Positions 43,465 through 52,405 of a DNA stretch of 64,000 bases are shown in pieces. The DNA lies in contig NZ_LMCQ01000001.1 in NCBI RefSeq assembly GCF_001424835.1, forward strand, positions 23,606 through 87,605, in the 5' to 3' direction. A program made the position numbers and the translations under genes. The first letter of the stretch is position 1, and every line of letters starts with the position of its first letter. The notes below the pieces were generated by a model. It was given only the letters and a program-made list of their open reading frames with translations, had not been told where the DNA came from and did no database searches. The stretch is from Variovorax sp. Root318D1. GTDB taxonomy: Bacteria; Pseudomonadota; Gammaproteobacteria; Burkholderiales; Burkholderiaceae_C.

Positions 43465-44156
43465 AAGAAATCTCCCCCGCCTACGAACCGCCGCTGGTCG
43501 AGCAGGCCTTCACCCGCTTGCGGCAGGACGTGCTGGCCGGCACCTTCGAGGCCGGCGCCAAGCTCAAGCTCGACGAGCTCCAGACCGCCTACGGCTACTC
43601 GAGCAGCCCGCTGCGCGAGGCGCTCAGCCGGCTGGCGCAGGAAGGCCTCGTGCGCGCCGACGAACGCCGCGGCTTTCGCGTGGCGCCCATTTCGGAAGAC
43701 GACCTCGCCGACATCACGCGCATGCGCGTGATGCTCGACGTCCCCGCGCTGCGCGAAGCCATTGCCAACGGCGACGACGCCTGGGAGGCCGCGATCCTGG
43801 CCGCCTTCCACCGGCTCGAGAAGGTGGAGTCGCGCCTGAGCGATGGCCCCGTCATTCTGGACAACGACTGGTCGCAGCTGCACCGCGCCTTTCACCTGTC
43901 GCTCTTGGCCGCCTGTCCTTCGCTGCGCCAGCGCGTGTGGGGCGCGAGCCTGTTCGACCAGGCCGAACGCTACCGGCGGTTCTCGGCGCGCCACAGGAAG
44001 ACCGCACGCCGCAAGTCGAACGAGCACCGCAAGATCATGGACGCCACTTTGCGACGCGACACGGACACCGCCTGCGCGCTGCTCGAGGAACACATCCTCA
44101 GCACGCAGCGCAACGTGCTGGCCGCGCTCAGGGCCGCCGAAGCCGCACAAACCTAG
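43446..44156 (+). CDS. GntR/FCD (FadR-type) transcriptional regulator
   Basis: GntR-family repressor of 236 residues. The winged HTH (about 15-80) contains AFTRLRQDVLAGTFEAGAKLKLDEL and SSSPLREALSRLAQEGLVRAD. The C-terminal part is an FCD effector domain (MRVMLDVPALREAIANG; HRAFHLSLLAACPSLR; EHRKIMDATLRRD with metal-binding histidine). Two ATGs nine bases apart are possible (43446 and 43455). Its own start region carries one of three equally spaced TGCAT operator pairs, so it likely controls the monooxygenase, the dehydrogenase operon and itself. Confidence 0.9.
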   Translation: MISMHKQEISPAYEPPLVEQAFTRLRQDVLAGTFEAGAKLKLDELQTAYGYSSSPLREALSRLAQEGLVRADERRGFRVAPISEDDLADITRMRVMLDVPALREAIANGDDAWEAAILAAFHRLEKVESRLSDGPVILDNDWSQLHRAFHLSLLAACPSLRQRVWGASLFDQAERYRRFSARHRKTARRKSNEHRKIMDATLRRDTDTACALLEEHILSTQRNVLAALRAAEAAQT

Positions 44157-44191
44157 AAGCGCGCAGCCCCACCCCTCACCCTGGAGACAGC

Positions 44192-44758
44192 ATGCTCAAG
44201 GTCGCCCGACCCACGCCTTCGCATTTCGGAATCTTCGTCACCGACCTGGAACGGATGGTGGCCTTCTACACCGAGACCTTCGACCTCACGATCACCGATC
44301 GCGGCGAAGGCCGCACCTTCAAGAACCAGCTGGTGTTCACCAGCGCGAGCCCGGACCAGCACCACCAGCTGGTGCTGGCCTCGGGCCGGCCGCCGGAGGC
44401 GAAGTTCAGCACCGTGATGCAGATCTCCTTCGTGGTGCCGAGCATCCAGCACCTGCGCGACATCTCCGCGCGGGCCGAGGCCCGCGGCGCCACCAATATC
44501 CGCGGCCTGAACCACGGCAATGCGCTGTCGGTCTACATGCTCGACCCGGAAGGCAACACGGTCGAGATCTACATCGACACGCCGTTCTACATCGCGCAGC
44601 CGCACGGCGATCCGCTCGATCTTTCGAAGGACGACGAGACGCTGATGCGAGAGACCGAGGAGGCCTGCCGCAAGGACCCGACCTTCATGCCGCTCGCGCA
44701 GTGGCAGGCGCAGTTCGAATCGCACGCGCCGGTGACACCAGTGACACCTGCCGCCTGA
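44192..44758 (+). CDS. VOC-family protein (extradiol dioxygenase-like)
   Basis: Vicinal-oxygen-chelate protein of 188 residues. The fold is seen in SHFGIFVTDLERMVAFYTETFDLTITDRG, QHHQLVLASGRPPE and YMLDPEGNTVEIYIDTPFYIAQ. H12, a histidine of QHHQ and the glutamate of EIYID would form the 2-His-1-Glu metal site of type I extradiol dioxygenases. It is shorter than two-domain extradiol enzymes, so it resembles one-domain members. It follows the GntR gene in the rightward operon and is a good candidate for ring cleavage or ring-fission product handling. Confidence 0.85.
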   Translation: MLKVARPTPSHFGIFVTDLERMVAFYTETFDLTITDRGEGRTFKNQLVFTSASPDQHHQLVLASGRPPEAKFSTVMQISFVVPSIQHLRDISARAEARGATNIRGLNHGNALSVYMLDPEGNTVEIYIDTPFYIAQPHGDPLDLSKDDETLMRETEEACRKDPTFMPLAQWQAQFESHAPVTPVTPAA

Positions 44759-44804
44759 CCCGGCCACCATTTCTTCCACCCCTCACATCCCAACCGGAGT
44801 TCCC

Positions 44805-45668
44805 ATGAAGCTTTTGTCATATGTCCATCAAGGCCGCGAAACCTGGGGCGCTGTCGTCGGCGACGGCGTGGTCGATCTCGGCAAGGCGCGTCCGCAGCAC
44901 GCGGGCCTGGTCGACTACATCGCCTCGGGCGAGTACCTGCAGGCGGCGCAGCATGTGGAGGGACTGCCCATCGCGGCCAAGCTGGCCGACATCACTTTTC
45001 TCCCGCCGATCCCGAAGTCCGAGAAGATCGTGTGCGCGGTGCGCAACTACATGGACCACCACCAGGAGGTGCTGGCCGCCGGCATGCACCGCGAACTGTC
45101 GGAGCAGCCGCCGATCTTCCTGCGCGTGTGGCGCTCGCAGTGCGCGCACAACGCGCCGATCGTGCGGCCGCACGTGTCGGAATCGCTCGACTGGGAAGGG
45201 GAGCTCGCCGTGATCATCGGCAAGGGCGGCCGCAACATCGCCGAAGCGGATGCCTTCGACCACGTGGCGGGCTACTCTTGCTACAACGACGGCAGCGTGC
45301 GCGAATGGCAGTTCCATGCCAAGCAGATCGCCTCGGGCAAGAACTTCGAATCGACCGGCGGCTTCGGTCCCTGGATGGTCACGGCCGACGAGATCGCGCC
45401 CGGCCGCGAACTCAAGCTCGAGACCCGCCTCAACGGCGAAGTGGTGCAGAGCAGCCACACGGGCCACATGATCTTCAGCATCCCGAAGCTCATCAGCTAC
45501 TCGTCGACCATCTTCACGCTCGCCCCGGGCGACGTCATCGCCACCGGCACGCCCGCCGGCGTGGGCTGGAGCAAGAAGCCGCCGCGCTTCATGAAGCCGG
45601 GCGACGTGTGCGAGGTCGAGATCGAAGGCATCGGCGTGCTGCGCAACCCGATCGTCCAGCAGGACTGA
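44805..45668 (+). CDS. Fumarylacetoacetate hydrolase-family protein
   Basis: FAH-superfamily enzyme of 287 residues. The conserved core is PPIPKSEKIVCAVRNYMDHH, SLDWEGELAVIIGKGGRNI (metal-binding E-x-E pair), and TGGFGPWMVTADEIAPG with GDVIATGTPAGVG. Members hydrolyse C-C bonds of ring-cleavage products or hydrate 2-oxo-pent-4-enoates. With the VOC protein and monooxygenase it completes a plausible ring-cleavage route. Start follows an AACCGGAG ribosome-binding region. Confidence 0.92.
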   Translation: MKLLSYVHQGRETWGAVVGDGVVDLGKARPQHAGLVDYIASGEYLQAAQHVEGLPIAAKLADITFLPPIPKSEKIVCAVRNYMDHHQEVLAAGMHRELSEQPPIFLRVWRSQCAHNAPIVRPHVSESLDWEGELAVIIGKGGRNIAEADAFDHVAGYSCYNDGSVREWQFHAKQIASGKNFESTGGFGPWMVTADEIAPGRELKLETRLNGEVVQSSHTGHMIFSIPKLISYSSTIFTLAPGDVIATGTPAGVGWSKKPPRFMKPGDVCEVEIEGIGVLRNPIVQQD

Positions 45669-45685
45669 AGAAGCGCGGAACCGGA

Positions 45686-45706
45686 CCGCGGCGGCACAAG
45701 CCGCGG
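45686..45706 (+). terminator. Intergenic hairpin after FAH-family gene
   Basis: CCGCGGC, seven bases, GCCGCGG. Strong stem but only CCTT follows, so it may slow or attenuate rather than end transcription. Confidence 0.4.
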
Positions 45707-45737
45707 CCTTCATCCACAACCATCGGAGACAAAAACC

Positions 45738-46709
45738 ATGTGGCACAGACGATTGCTCGTCGCCGCAGGCCTGACCCTGGCCTGCGCGGCACCCTTACAA
45801 GGCTTGGCCCAGGGCTTCCCGGACAAGCCGATCAAGATCTATCAGGGCTTTGCGGCCGGCGGCAACGCCGACACCATTGCGCGCGTGGTCAGCACCGAAA
45901 TGGCCAAGGGACTTGGACAGCCCTTCGTGGTCGAGGCGCAGACGGGCGCCGGCGGCACCATCGCCTCCGGCACGGTGGCGCGCGCCAAACCCGATGGCTA
46001 CACGCTGCTGCTGGCCACGGGCGGCCATGCGGTGGCCGGCGCGCTCTACAACAAGCTCAGCTACCAGACGGTGACGGATTTCCAGATGGTCTCGACGATC
46101 ACCTACTTTCCGTTCCTGCTGGTGGTGCGCGCCGATTCGCCCTATCGCAGTCTGGCCGAAATGCTCGCCGCGGCGCGCGCCGATGCGCGCGGCGTGTCGT
46201 ACGGATCGGCCGGCATCGGCTCCACGCACCACCTGGCCGGCGAGCTTCTGGTGAAGAGCGCCAACGTCGAACTGCTGCACGTTCCCTACCGCGGCGATGC
46301 GGCCTCGGTGGCGGCGCTGCTCGGCGGCGAGGTACCGATGATCATCGCGCCACCGACGGCCGTGCTGGCCAATATCAAGGCCGGCAAGCTCCGCGCGCTG
46401 GCCACCACCGGCGCGCAGCGCTGGAGCCAGATGCCCGAGCTCCCGACTGTTGCCGAGCAGGGCGTGCCTGGCTACGACGTGCGCTCTTGGGCCGGCTTCA
46501 TGGCGCCCGCGGGCACGCCGCGCCCCATCGTCGACCGCTTGCATGCCGAGACGCTCAAGGCCCTGCAGGTGCCGGCCGTGCGCGCGCGGCTCGAAGAAAT
46601 GGGCGGCGAAGCGCGTGGCAGCACACCCGAAGAAATGACCACCATGGTGGCCACCGAGCTCAAGCGGTGGACCACCGTGGTGAACGATGCACGCATACCC
46701 AAACAGTGA
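45738..46709 (+). CDS. Tripartite tricarboxylate (Bug-type) solute-binding protein
   Basis: Bug-family periplasmic binding protein of 323 residues. Signal peptide MWHRRLLVAAGLTLACAAPLQGLA precedes QGFPDKPIKIYQGFAAGGNADTIAR. Other family features are GAGGTIASGTVARAKPDGYTLL and GGEVPMIIAPPTAVLANIKAGKLRALATTG. Bug proteins bind carboxylated or aromatic acids for TTT permeases; the membrane subunits are not nearby. It is part of the catabolic operon and may import the pathway substrate. Confidence 0.93.
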   Translation: MWHRRLLVAAGLTLACAAPLQGLAQGFPDKPIKIYQGFAAGGNADTIARVVSTEMAKGLGQPFVVEAQTGAGGTIASGTVARAKPDGYTLLLATGGHAVAGALYNKLSYQTVTDFQMVSTITYFPFLLVVRADSPYRSLAEMLAAARADARGVSYGSAGIGSTHHLAGELLVKSANVELLHVPYRGDAASVAALLGGEVPMIIAPPTAVLANIKAGKLRALATTGAQRWSQMPELPTVAEQGVPGYDVRSWAGFMAPAGTPRPIVDRLHAETLKALQVPAVRARLEEMGGEARGSTPEEMTTMVATELKRWTTVVNDARIPKQ

Positions 46710-46719
46710 GGACCCCTCC

Positions 46720-47298
46720 ATGCCGCTGATCGAGATCCGCAAGCGCAGCCTTTCCATCGAGACCGTCTACCACGAGGGCGGGCCGCCGGCCGCCACGCCG
46801 CTCAGGCTGGCGGCCGCCTGCGCGGTCATCCACAACCCGTATGCCGGGCGCTACGAACCCGACCTGTTGCCCTTCATGGCCGAGCTGCGCTCGCTTGGCA
46901 CGCTGCTGGCGACAGAGCTGGTCGAGGTGCTCGGGCGCGACAAGGTCGAGGTCTACAGCAAGGCCGCGATCGTCGGTGTGAATGGAGAGCTGGAACACGG
47001 CGCGGTCTGGCACGAAGCCGGAGGCTGGGCCATGCGCGAGGTGCTCGGCGAGCCGAAGGCGATCGTGCCATCGGCCAAGGCGGTGGCCGCCACGGGCTAC
47101 CGGCTCATGGTGCCGCTGCACTACATCCATGCGGCGTACGTGCGCAGCCACTACAACTCGATGGAGATCGGCATCCAGGATGCGCCGCGGCCGGACGAGA
47201 TTTTGTTCGCGCTGGTCATGGGCACCGGAGGGCGGGTGCATGCGCGCCTGGGTGGGCTCACCAAGGACAAGGTGTCCGTGCACGACGGGCAGCGCTGA
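46720..47298 (+). CDS. DUF1185 (amino acid synthesis-like) protein
   Basis: Protein of 192 residues matching the DUF1185 'amino acid synthesis' family, with RLAAACAVIHNPYAGRYEPDLLPFM, HGAVWHEAGGWAMREVLG and VPLHYIHAAYVRSHYNSMEIG. Homologues occur in aromatic or xenobiotic operons but their reaction is not established; the original annotation as amino-acid synthesis is weak. Start MPLIEIRKRS is selected. It ends by a TGATG overlap with the following dehydrogenase. Confidence 0.82.
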   Translation: MPLIEIRKRSLSIETVYHEGGPPAATPLRLAAACAVIHNPYAGRYEPDLLPFMAELRSLGTLLATELVEVLGRDKVEVYSKAAIVGVNGELEHGAVWHEAGGWAMREVLGEPKAIVPSAKAVAATGYRLMVPLHYIHAAYVRSHYNSMEIGIQDAPRPDEILFALVMGTGGRVHARLGGLTKDKVSVHDGQR

Positions 47299-48320
47299 TG
47301 ACGCACACCACGATGAAGGCGATCCAGCTCCAGGCGCCCGGCGGCCCCGAGGTTCTGCAATTGGTGGAACTCCCGCTGCCACAGCCGCAGGCGGGCGAGG
47401 TGCGGGTCAAGGCAATGGCCATCGGTGCCGGCGGCCCGGACGTGCTGATCCGCAATGGCACCTACAAGTGGATGCCGCCGATGCCGGCGATTCCCGGCAA
47501 CGAGATGGCCGGCATCGTCGATGCGGTCGGTGCCGGCGTCACGGCCCTGCAGGTCGGCCAGCGCGTGCTGGTGAGCGCGCGCGAGCTGAAGCAGCGCGGA
47601 GGCTGCTATGCCGAAGCCATCTGCGTACCCGAGGCCGCGCCCTTCGTGCTGCCCGATGCGATCCGCTTCGAGGATGCGGTCAGCCTCGGCAACTTTCAGC
47701 TCGCGCTCGCCATGCTCTCGAGCAACGGCAACCTGCCTGCGCAATCGATCCTGGTGCCCGGTGCGGCAGGCGGCGTGGCCACGGCGCTCGCGCAGGTGGC
47801 GCAGGGCCGCGGCCTGCGCGTATTCGGCATCGCCTCCACGCCGCAGAAGCGCGACTTCGCGCTGGCCAACGGCGCGCACGAGATCATCGAGAGCGACGTG
47901 TCCGGCTTGGCCGAGAAGGTCATGCAGCTGACCAACGGGCGCGGCGTCGACCTGGCCTTCGACCATCTCGGCGGCGAACTCTTCATTGCCTGCCTGCGCG
48001 CGCTGGCGCCGTTCGGCATGGTGGTCTCCTACAACATCGTGAACGGACCGCCGGCCGGCGACGTGTTCGCGGAGCTGCGCAAGCTCCTGAGCCGAAGCCT
48101 GGCCGTGCGCACCTTCTCGATCCATTCGGTGGACGACGACGTGCCGCAGCGGCGCGGGCTCATGCAGGCCGCCATCGCGCTCATGGCCGAAGGCCGCGTG
48201 CATGCGCCGCCGGCCACCTGCTTTGCGCTCGCGGATGCGCGGCGGGTGCACGAACTGCTCGACAGCGGGAGCACGCTGGGAAAAATCGTGCTGCTGCCGC
48301 CGGAAGCGCCTAGGCGTTGA
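47298..48320 (+). CDS. Zinc-binding/quinone-type alcohol dehydrogenase
   Basis: Medium-chain reductase of 340 residues resembling quinone oxidoreductases. It has the family core [46 protein letters not shown] and the cofactor loop [20 protein letters not shown]. The structural-zinc four-cysteine cluster is absent. The start ATG overlaps the DUF1185 stop (TGATG). It probably performs a second redox step in the same pathway. Confidence 0.86.
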   Translation: MTHTTMKAIQLQAPGGPEVLQLVELPLPQPQAGEVRVKAMAIGAGGPDVLIRNGTYKWMPPMPAIPGNEMAGIVDAVGAGVTALQVGQRVLVSARELKQRGGCYAEAICVPEAAPFVLPDAIRFEDAVSLGNFQLALAMLSSNGNLPAQSILVPGAAGGVATALAQVAQGRGLRVFGIASTPQKRDFALANGAHEIIESDVSGLAEKVMQLTNGRGVDLAFDHLGGELFIACLRALAPFGMVVSYNIVNGPPAGDVFAELRKLLSRSLAVRTFSIHSVDDDVPQRRGLMQAAIALMAEGRVHAPPATCFALADARRVHELLDSGSTLGKIVLLPPEAPRR

Positions 48321-48453
48321 AAAAAAGCGTACCGCGTCGCATGCACGAGGCATGCAGCGGTGCCCACGCCGCGCTCTTTCTCGCGTCACGTTCGAGACGG
48401 CTCGCAACAGTCCGCGGTGTTTGAATTGCCCAAACCCCGCAAAAGGACGTCCC

Positions 48454-49689
48454 ATGTTTGCCGAACCCTCCGCCAAGACCCGCGACCTGCTCGAACGACT
48501 GAACAAGTTCTTCGAGCAGCACATCTATCCGAACGAAGCGCGCTACCACCACGAGATGGATGCGTTCCGCCGCCAGGGCAACGCCTGGCAGGTGCCGGCG
48601 CTGATCGAGGAACTGAAGCCCATTGCGCGCGCGGCGGGCTTGTGGAACATGTTCCTTCCGCACCCGCACCGCGACGTGCCGGCCATCTCCAACCTCGACT
48701 ACGCGCCACTGTGCGAAGTGATGGGCCGTGTCTCGTGGTCGGGCGAGGTGTTCAATTGCTCGGCGCCCGACACCGGCAACATGGAAACCATCGAGCGCTA
48801 CGGCACCGAGGCGCAGAAAGACGAATGGCTGGCGCCGCTGCTCGCAGGCGAAATCCGCTCGGGCTTCCTGATGACCGAGCCTGCCGTCGCGTCGTCGGAC
48901 GCCACCAACATCCAGTGCACCATCCGCCGCGAAGGCGACGAGTACGTGATCAACGGCCGCAAGTGGTTCTCTTCCGGCGCGGGCAGCCCGCGCTGCAAGA
49001 TCTTCATCGTGATGGGCAAGACCGACCTTGATGCGCCGCGCCATGCGCAGCAGTCGATGGTGCTGGTGCCTCGCGATACGAAGGGCGTCACGGTGCTGCG
49101 CCATCTCTCGGTGTTCGGCTACGACGACGCACCGCACGGCCACATGGAAGTGCTGCTGGAAGACGTGCGCGTGCCCGTGTCCAACATCCTGCTGGGCGAG
49201 GGGCGCGGTTTCGAGATTGCGCAAGGCCGTCTCGGCCCGGGTCGCATCCATCACTGCATGCGCTCCATCGGCGCCGCCGAGCGTGCGCTCGAACTCATGT
49301 GCGAGCGGCTGCGCAACCGCGTGGCCTTCGGCCGTCCGCTGGCAGAGCAATCGGTCTGGCACGAGCGCATCGCGGAGTCGCGCTGCCTGATCGACCAGGC
49401 CCGACTGCTCACGCTCAACGCGGCCTACAAGATGGACACCGTGGGCAACAAGGAAGCGCGTGCAGAGATCGCGATGATCAAGGTGGTGGCGCCCAACATG
49501 TCGTGCAAGGTGGTCGACTGGGCGATCCAGGCGCACGGCGCCGCCGGTGTCAGCCAGGACTTCTGGCTGGCCGAGGCGTATGCGCACCAGCGCACCGTGC
49601 GCATCGTCGACGGGCCCGACGAAGTGCACCGCAACGCCATTGCCAAGCTCGAACTGGCCAAGCGCGCGCCGGTCTCTGCAGCGCGCTGA
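48454..49689 (+). CDS. Acyl-CoA dehydrogenase
   Basis: Acyl-CoA dehydrogenase of 411 residues, FAD-dependent. Motifs are [25 protein letters not shown] (FAD binding), [41 protein letters not shown], and [34 protein letters not shown]. It resembles the ACAD10/11-like or cyclohexane-carboxyl-type clade. Start [11 protein letters not shown] follows AAAAGGACG. It is 133 bp after the previous gene, so may form a separate transcript. The 208 bp after it hold no clear gene. Confidence 0.92.
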   Translation: MFAEPSAKTRDLLERLNKFFEQHIYPNEARYHHEMDAFRRQGNAWQVPALIEELKPIARAAGLWNMFLPHPHRDVPAISNLDYAPLCEVMGRVSWSGEVFNCSAPDTGNMETIERYGTEAQKDEWLAPLLAGEIRSGFLMTEPAVASSDATNIQCTIRREGDEYVINGRKWFSSGAGSPRCKIFIVMGKTDLDAPRHAQQSMVLVPRDTKGVTVLRHLSVFGYDDAPHGHMEVLLEDVRVPVSNILLGEGRGFEIAQGRLGPGRIHHCMRSIGAAERALELMCERLRNRVAFGRPLAEQSVWHERIAESRCLIDQARLLTLNAAYKMDTVGNKEARAEIAMIKVVAPNMSCKVVDWAIQAHGAAGVSQDFWLAEAYAHQRTVRIVDGPDEVHRNAIAKLELAKRAPVSAAR

Positions 49690-49826
49690 GCCGCGAACGC
49701 CAGAGGCGCACCGCCACGGCTCCCGCTTCGACGCGCGCGGCCGTGTGATCAACGGGCCCGTGATTTCCAATCTGAATGCGATGGAGTTACCCAGCGAGAG
49801 CCTCAGCCACATGGAGTGACAGGGGG

Positions 49827-49844
49827 GCGGTTCTGCAAAACCGC
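49827..49844. promoter_or_regulatory. Inverted repeat upstream of MerR promoter
   Basis: GCGGTT, six bases, AACCGC placed directly before the -35 element. It could be an extra regulator site or end of the upstream transcript. Confidence 0.35.
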
Positions 49845-49875
49845 TTGACCCTCTCGTAACGGCAGCGTCTAGGAT
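49845..49875 (+). promoter_or_regulatory. MerR-type promoter with 19-bp spacer
   Basis: TTGACC (49845-49850), 19-base spacer, TAGGAT (49870-49875). The spacer and edges form an imperfect dyad: GACCCTCTCG, TAA, CGGCAGCGTC. Long-spacer promoters like this are the hallmark of MerR activation, here autoregulation. Confidence 0.72.
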
Positions 49876-49897
49876 GCCTTCACTTGAGAGGGAAGGC

Positions 49898-50938
49898 ATG
49901 TTTTTGAAGATTGGTGAACTCGCCCGGCGCGCCGGCCTGACTGTGCGCGCATTGCGTCACTATGACGACATCGCACTGCTGGTGCCGTCCGAAAGATCGG
50001 GCGGCGGCTACCGGCTGTACGGCCGAAAAGACGTGGCGCGGCTTTACCGCATCCAGGCGCTGCGGCGGCTCGATCTGCCGCTCGCGGACATCCAGCGCCT
50101 TCTCGACAACACCGCCGGCGGCATCTCGGAAGTCGTGGCCCGCCAGATCGAGCAACTCGACCGCGAGATCATGCAGGCGTCGGCGCTGCGGACCCACCTC
50201 ATCGCAGTGAAGGACCAGTTGCAGGCCCGCGAAGAGCCCGACACCGATGCCTGGCTCCTGGCGCTCGAGAGCATGGTCGCGGGCGAAAAGTACTTCAGCG
50301 ACGACGAACAGCGCGCGCTCAACACCAGACCCGCTGGGTCCGGCGACCCAATGGCGCCCGAGCGCACCGAATTGTCGAAGTCGTTGCACAGCCTGCTGGC
50401 GGCCGGCGCATCGCCGGAGAGCCCGCAGGCACAGGTCCTCGCGCGGCGCTGGATTGCACTGCTGCTCGAAGAAGCCGGTGGCGACGAAAGCCTTTTGATG
50501 AAGCTCTACACCATGCACTGGAACGAGCCGTCGCTCCACGCGTTGACGGGTGTGGACCGCACCGGCATCCGGTACATCTCGCACGCGATGGCGTTCGCAC
50601 GTCTCCAGCTCTACGCACCCTATTGCAGCGCCGCCGACATGGCGACGCTGCGCCAACACTACGTCGCCCAGACCGACGCGTGGCCGCCACTCATCGCCGA
50701 GGTTCGCCAGCAGATGCTGGCGAGGGCACCCGCCAGCGGTGCGGCAATGCGCGCACTGGCACTGCGTTGGCAGGCGCTGTCGCTGGCCAAGGCCGGCGGC
50801 GACGCCGCGCTGAATGTGAAGCTGCAGCGAGCATTCCACCGGGACGCGGCGCTGCGGGCCGGCTCGGGCATCGACGAGGCGCTGGCCGCCTATGTGGAGC
50901 AGGCCATCGCGCACCTGGATGGCCCGCCGTCCACCTGA
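49898..50938 (+). CDS. MerR-family regulator with TipAS-like domain
   Basis: Regulator of 346 residues. The MerR HTH is at 1-70 (FLKIGELARRAGLTVRALRHYDDIALL; GGGYRLYGRKDVARLYRIQALRRLDLPLADIQ). A coiled linker follows and the C-terminal 160 residues have the TipAS-like helical drug-binding fold (LARRWIALLLEEAGGDESLLMKLY). TipAS domains bind thiopeptides and other compounds. It has its own 19-bp-spacer promoter. The carotenoid oxygenase starts 20 bp downstream, so both are one operon. Confidence 0.85.
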   Translation: MFLKIGELARRAGLTVRALRHYDDIALLVPSERSGGGYRLYGRKDVARLYRIQALRRLDLPLADIQRLLDNTAGGISEVVARQIEQLDREIMQASALRTHLIAVKDQLQAREEPDTDAWLLALESMVAGEKYFSDDEQRALNTRPAGSGDPMAPERTELSKSLHSLLAAGASPESPQAQVLARRWIALLLEEAGGDESLLMKLYTMHWNEPSLHALTGVDRTGIRYISHAMAFARLQLYAPYCSAADMATLRQHYVAQTDAWPPLIAEVRQQMLARAPASGAAMRALALRWQALSLAKAGGDAALNVKLQRAFHRDAALRAGSGIDEALAAYVEQAIAHLDGPPST

Positions 50939-50958
50939 ATGAACCACCAAGGACAACC

Positions 50959-52398
50959 GTGAACGCAGCAACACAGGCGAACCCTCATTTCTTCACCGGC
51001 AACTACGCGCCGCTCGCCGAGGAGCACGACATCGCGGCACTCGACATCGAAGGCGCGCTGCCGCCAGGGCTGTCGGGTAGCCTGTACCGTGTGGGGCCCA
51101 GTCCGCAATACGCACCGCGCGACGACAGCTACCACTGGTTCTCCGGCGACGGCATGGTGCATGCCTTCCACATCGGCATGGGCACGGTGTCCTACAGCAA
51201 CCGCTGGGCGCGCACGCCGAAATGGCAGCTCGAGCATGAAGCCGGCCGCGCGCTCTTCGGCACCTTCGGCAACCCTGCCACCAGCGACCCACTCGCACAT
51301 GGCCGAAACGGTGGCACGGCCAACACCAGCATGCTGTGGCATGGCGGCCGACTCTTCGCGCTTGAAGAATCGCATCAGCCCTTCGAACTCGACGCCCTTA
51401 CGCTGGCTTCCAAGGGGCATCAGAGCTTCGAGGACCGCGTGAGTTCGCGCTGCACTGCGCACCCCAAGCGCGATCCGGAGACCGGAGAGCTGCACTTCTT
51501 CGCGTACTCGCCCGACGGCCCGGGTTCGCCGACCATGCTCTACGGTGTGATGGACAAGCACTGCGAAGTCACGCAGCTCCAGTCGTTCACGGCGCCGCAT
51601 GCCTGCATGGCGCACGACTTCATGGTGACGCGCGGACACGTTCTTTTTCCCGTCACGCCGCTCACGCTCAGCGTGGAGCGTGCCATGCGCGGCAAGCCGC
51701 TCGTGGCATGGGATGCCGCCAAGCGCACGCATGTCGGCGTGATGCGCCGAGGCAGTCCGGCCAAAGCGATGCGCTGGTTCGACACCGATGCCTGCCATGT
51801 GTTTCACGTGATGAATGCCTGGGAAGACGGCGACGCCATCGTGGCCTATGTGATGCAGTCGGAGACGGCGCCCGGCCTACCCGACGCCGAAGGCCGCCCC
51901 GGCGATCCCCACGCCATGGCTGCGCGCCTGTGCCGTTGGACCTTCGACACTGCCGGCACGGGCAGCGGCTTCCGGCGTGAGTACCTCGACGATCTGGCAT
52001 CCGAGTTTCCACGCATCGATGAGCGCTACACCGGACGGCGCAATCGGTATGGGTTCTACACCTGCCATGCGACGCCGCGCGCGCGGGATGATTCTGAAAG
52101 CGTGCTCTACGACAGCCTGGCCCGCTTCGACTTCGATACCGGGGAGCGCAGCCTGCACACGCTGCCGCACGGTGACGTCGTCTCCGAACCGGTTTTCGTG
52201 CCGCGCGAAACGGATGCGGCCGAGGGCGAGGGCTGGTTGCTCGCCGTGGCGTGGCGCGAACACGAAAAGCGCAGCGACCTGCTGGTGTTCGACGCTATGG
52301 ACCTGCCCGCGGGGCCTGTTGCAATCGCCCGCTTGCCCCACCGCGTGCCCTTCGGCTTTCACGGGACCTGGCGCCCCGGCTTGCAGGCCCGAAAGTGA
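50959..52398 (+). CDS. Carotenoid cleavage oxygenase family protein
   Basis: Non-haem iron oxygenase of 479 residues. It has conserved family landmarks GSLYRVGPSPQY, TAHPKRDPETGELHFFAYS, PHACMAHDFMVTRGHVLFPVTPL, DTDACHVFHVMNAWEDGD and C-terminal VPFGFHGTW. Four histidines needed for iron (in AHPK, HDF, HVFH and FHG) are present. Substrates of bacterial members include carotenoids, stilbenes and lignin-derived phenylpropenes. The GTG start follows AAGGACAACC. It is transcribed after the MerR regulator. Confidence 0.88.
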   Translation: MNAATQANPHFFTGNYAPLAEEHDIAALDIEGALPPGLSGSLYRVGPSPQYAPRDDSYHWFSGDGMVHAFHIGMGTVSYSNRWARTPKWQLEHEAGRALFGTFGNPATSDPLAHGRNGGTANTSMLWHGGRLFALEESHQPFELDALTLASKGHQSFEDRVSSRCTAHPKRDPETGELHFFAYSPDGPGSPTMLYGVMDKHCEVTQLQSFTAPHACMAHDFMVTRGHVLFPVTPLTLSVERAMRGKPLVAWDAAKRTHVGVMRRGSPAKAMRWFDTDACHVFHVMNAWEDGDAIVAYVMQSETAPGLPDAEGRPGDPHAMAARLCRWTFDTAGTGSGFRREYLDDLASEFPRIDERYTGRRNRYGFYTCHATPRARDDSESVLYDSLARFDFDTGERSLHTLPHGDVVSEPVFVPRETDAAEGEGWLLAVAWREHEKRSDLLVFDAMDLPAGPVAIARLPHRVPFGFHGTWRPGLQARK

Positions 52399-52405
52399 CG
52401 TCTGT

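Noticed and set aside
49690..49820. Possible tRNA or small RNA after the acyl-CoA dehydrogenase
   Set aside because: No cloverleaf arms or tRNA-like T-loop could be found.
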